The notes beneath the pieces are model-generated. The model was not told the DNA's origin, did not search any database, and was given only the letters and a program-made list of their open reading frames with translations. A program made the position numbers and the translations under genes. From assembly GCA_964354135.1 (NCBI GenBank), contig CAYGZA010000138.1, forward strand, positions 1-15,997: a stretch of DNA of 15,997 nucleotides, in the 5' to 3' direction. The stretch comes from CAYGZA01 sp964354135 (GTDB lineage Bacteria > Planctomycetota > Planctomycetia > Pirellulales > Thermoguttaceae). Shown here in pieces: positions 15,519 to 15,997 of this stretch (the first letter of the stretch is position 1; each line of letters starts with the position of its first letter).

Positions 15519-15563
15519 CCCCCCCTAAGAGATCAACACCGTTCCAAGGTCTTGAGAGGGGGG
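15519..15563. repeat. long imperfect inverted repeat, C-run/G-run
   Basis: A run of seven C followed by TAAG (15519-15529) pairs with CTTGAGA and six G (15551-15563), giving about eleven base pairs with two single-base bulges and a 21-base loop. It stands next to another stem at 15564-15589. It could be part of a structured RNA or a terminator for a transcript entering from the right. Confidence 0.4.
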
Positions 15564-15589
15564 CCGCCGGACGTTTTCATGCCCGGCGG
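15564..15589. repeat. perfect inverted repeat CCGCCGG/CCGGCGG
   Basis: CCGCCGG (15564-15570) pairs with CCGGCGG (15583-15589) around a 12-base loop containing TTTT. It begins directly after the imperfect C-run/G-run stem. Confidence 0.45.
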
Positions 15590-15607
15590 GCTCCAGCAGC
15601 GCGAAAT

Positions 15608-15644
15608 CGCTTCGTCAAGCGGCCGCCGCAGATGCGGCTTCGCT
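15608..15644. repeat. two adjacent or alternative hairpins
   Basis: CGCTT/AAGCG (15608-15612 with 15617-15621, loop CGTC) and GCCGC/GCGGC (15625-15629 with 15634-15638, loop AGAT) follow each other. AGCG at 15618-15621 could instead pair with CGCT at 15641-15644, enclosing the second stem, so two mutually exclusive folds are possible. Confidence 0.4.
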
Positions 15645-15894
15645 GGGCAGCAGCGTAGGAGCATTACTGCCGTTCAGTCGGGCTTGGCAGCACGCTGTCA
15701 AGAACTCCAAGACATTGCGATTCTGCCGCCGACAGGTGGCCACCGAGCATCCGCTCCACAAACTCGCTGCGATATTGCGAGCATGGCCACTCCGCAACCT
15801 GAACTTGGCAGAGAGTTCGGAATCCCGGGAATGGTTCCTTTCTCGACGCCCGCCCCACGACTCCACGCTGCGCCTGAATTCCCCGCCGTACGAC

Positions 15895-15914
15895 TCCGAG
15901 ATCGCCATCTCGGA
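15895..15914. repeat. perfect 8-bp hairpin TCCGAGAT/ATCTCGGA
   Basis: TCCGAGAT (15895-15902) pairs perfectly with ATCTCGGA (15907-15914) over the four-base loop CGCC. There is no T-tract. It could be an operator, a REP-like element or part of a terminator without a U-tail. Confidence 0.5.
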
Positions 15915-15997
15915 AATCAAAGCGCTGAGAACCCGTGGTACGAGGTAAGCGTCAGCCCTGTCCATGGTGGCAGACCGTGGGGGAGCCGGCGTTACGT

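Larger units (their letters stand above)
15418..15997. other. region upstream of the propeller-peroxidase gene, no convincing gene
   Basis: About 580 bases with open frames on both strands (15965-15615 and 15858-15664 minus; 15715-15948 plus) that overlap one another, lack recognisable motifs and have no good ribosome binding site. The section 15519-15644 holds several adjacent inverted repeats, and a perfect 8-bp stem lies at 15895-15914. No clear promoter was found. A short gene on the minus strand cannot be excluded. Confidence 0.5.

Noticed and set aside
15615..15965. 116-residue minus-strand open frame at the right end.
   Set aside because: No known motif; the end is an Ala run formed by a GC-rich hairpin, and another frame overlaps it. 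Kept only as a possibility in the intergenic entry.

Overview
This window most likely comes from a Planctomycetota genome, or a close relative in the PVC group, although Verrucomicrobiota or Lentisphaerota cannot be excluded by eye. The evidence is the high GC content, several very large secreted multi-domain carbohydrate-active proteins, a YVTN beta-propeller fused to a di-heme peroxidase module, a small secreted protein of a type I associate with planctomycetes, and wide non-coding gaps. I see no tRNA, rRNA, CRISPR array, transposase or phage gene.

Layout. Positions 1-47 (minus) hold only the signal-peptide start of a gene that runs off the left edge. Positions 48-798 show no gene. Positions 799-11875 are a tight run of four minus-strand genes that looks like one operon, transcribed right to left: a GH20-related secreted hydrolase (11875-9089), a second and larger GH20-related secreted protein (9062-5622), a short internally deleted uroporphyrinogen-decarboxylase/cobalamin-methyltransferase-like protein (5544-5023), and a 1387-residue secreted protein with LamG, discoidin-like, CARDB-like and all-helical toroid regions (4962-799). 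The gaps are 26, 77 and 60 bp, and all four starts have a Shine-Dalgarno sequence. Positions 11876-12788 are a divergent intergenic region with several inverted repeats and a good sigma70-like promoter for the plus-strand gene at 12789-13400, which encodes a small secreted protein of lower GC. Convergent to it is 15417-13525 (minus), a periplasmic seven-repeat YVTN propeller fused to a c-type cytochrome peroxidase-like module with two CxxCH sites. Positions 15418-15997 show no convincing gene but hold a cluster of inverted repeats.

How it may work together. The four-gene run reads as a glycan-processing locus acting outside the cytoplasm: two GH20-like barrel proteins with helical and beta-sandwich appendages, plus a large carbohydrate-binding toroid protein that could act on the same polymer. 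The odd member is the cytoplasmic URO-D-family protein, which has lost about half of the usual fold. The GH20-like enzyme has Ser-Glu where classical hexosaminidases have Asp-Glu, so the substrate may not be an ordinary N-acetylhexosaminide. The propeller-peroxidase and the small secreted protein look like separate transcription units with no evident link to the glycan locus.
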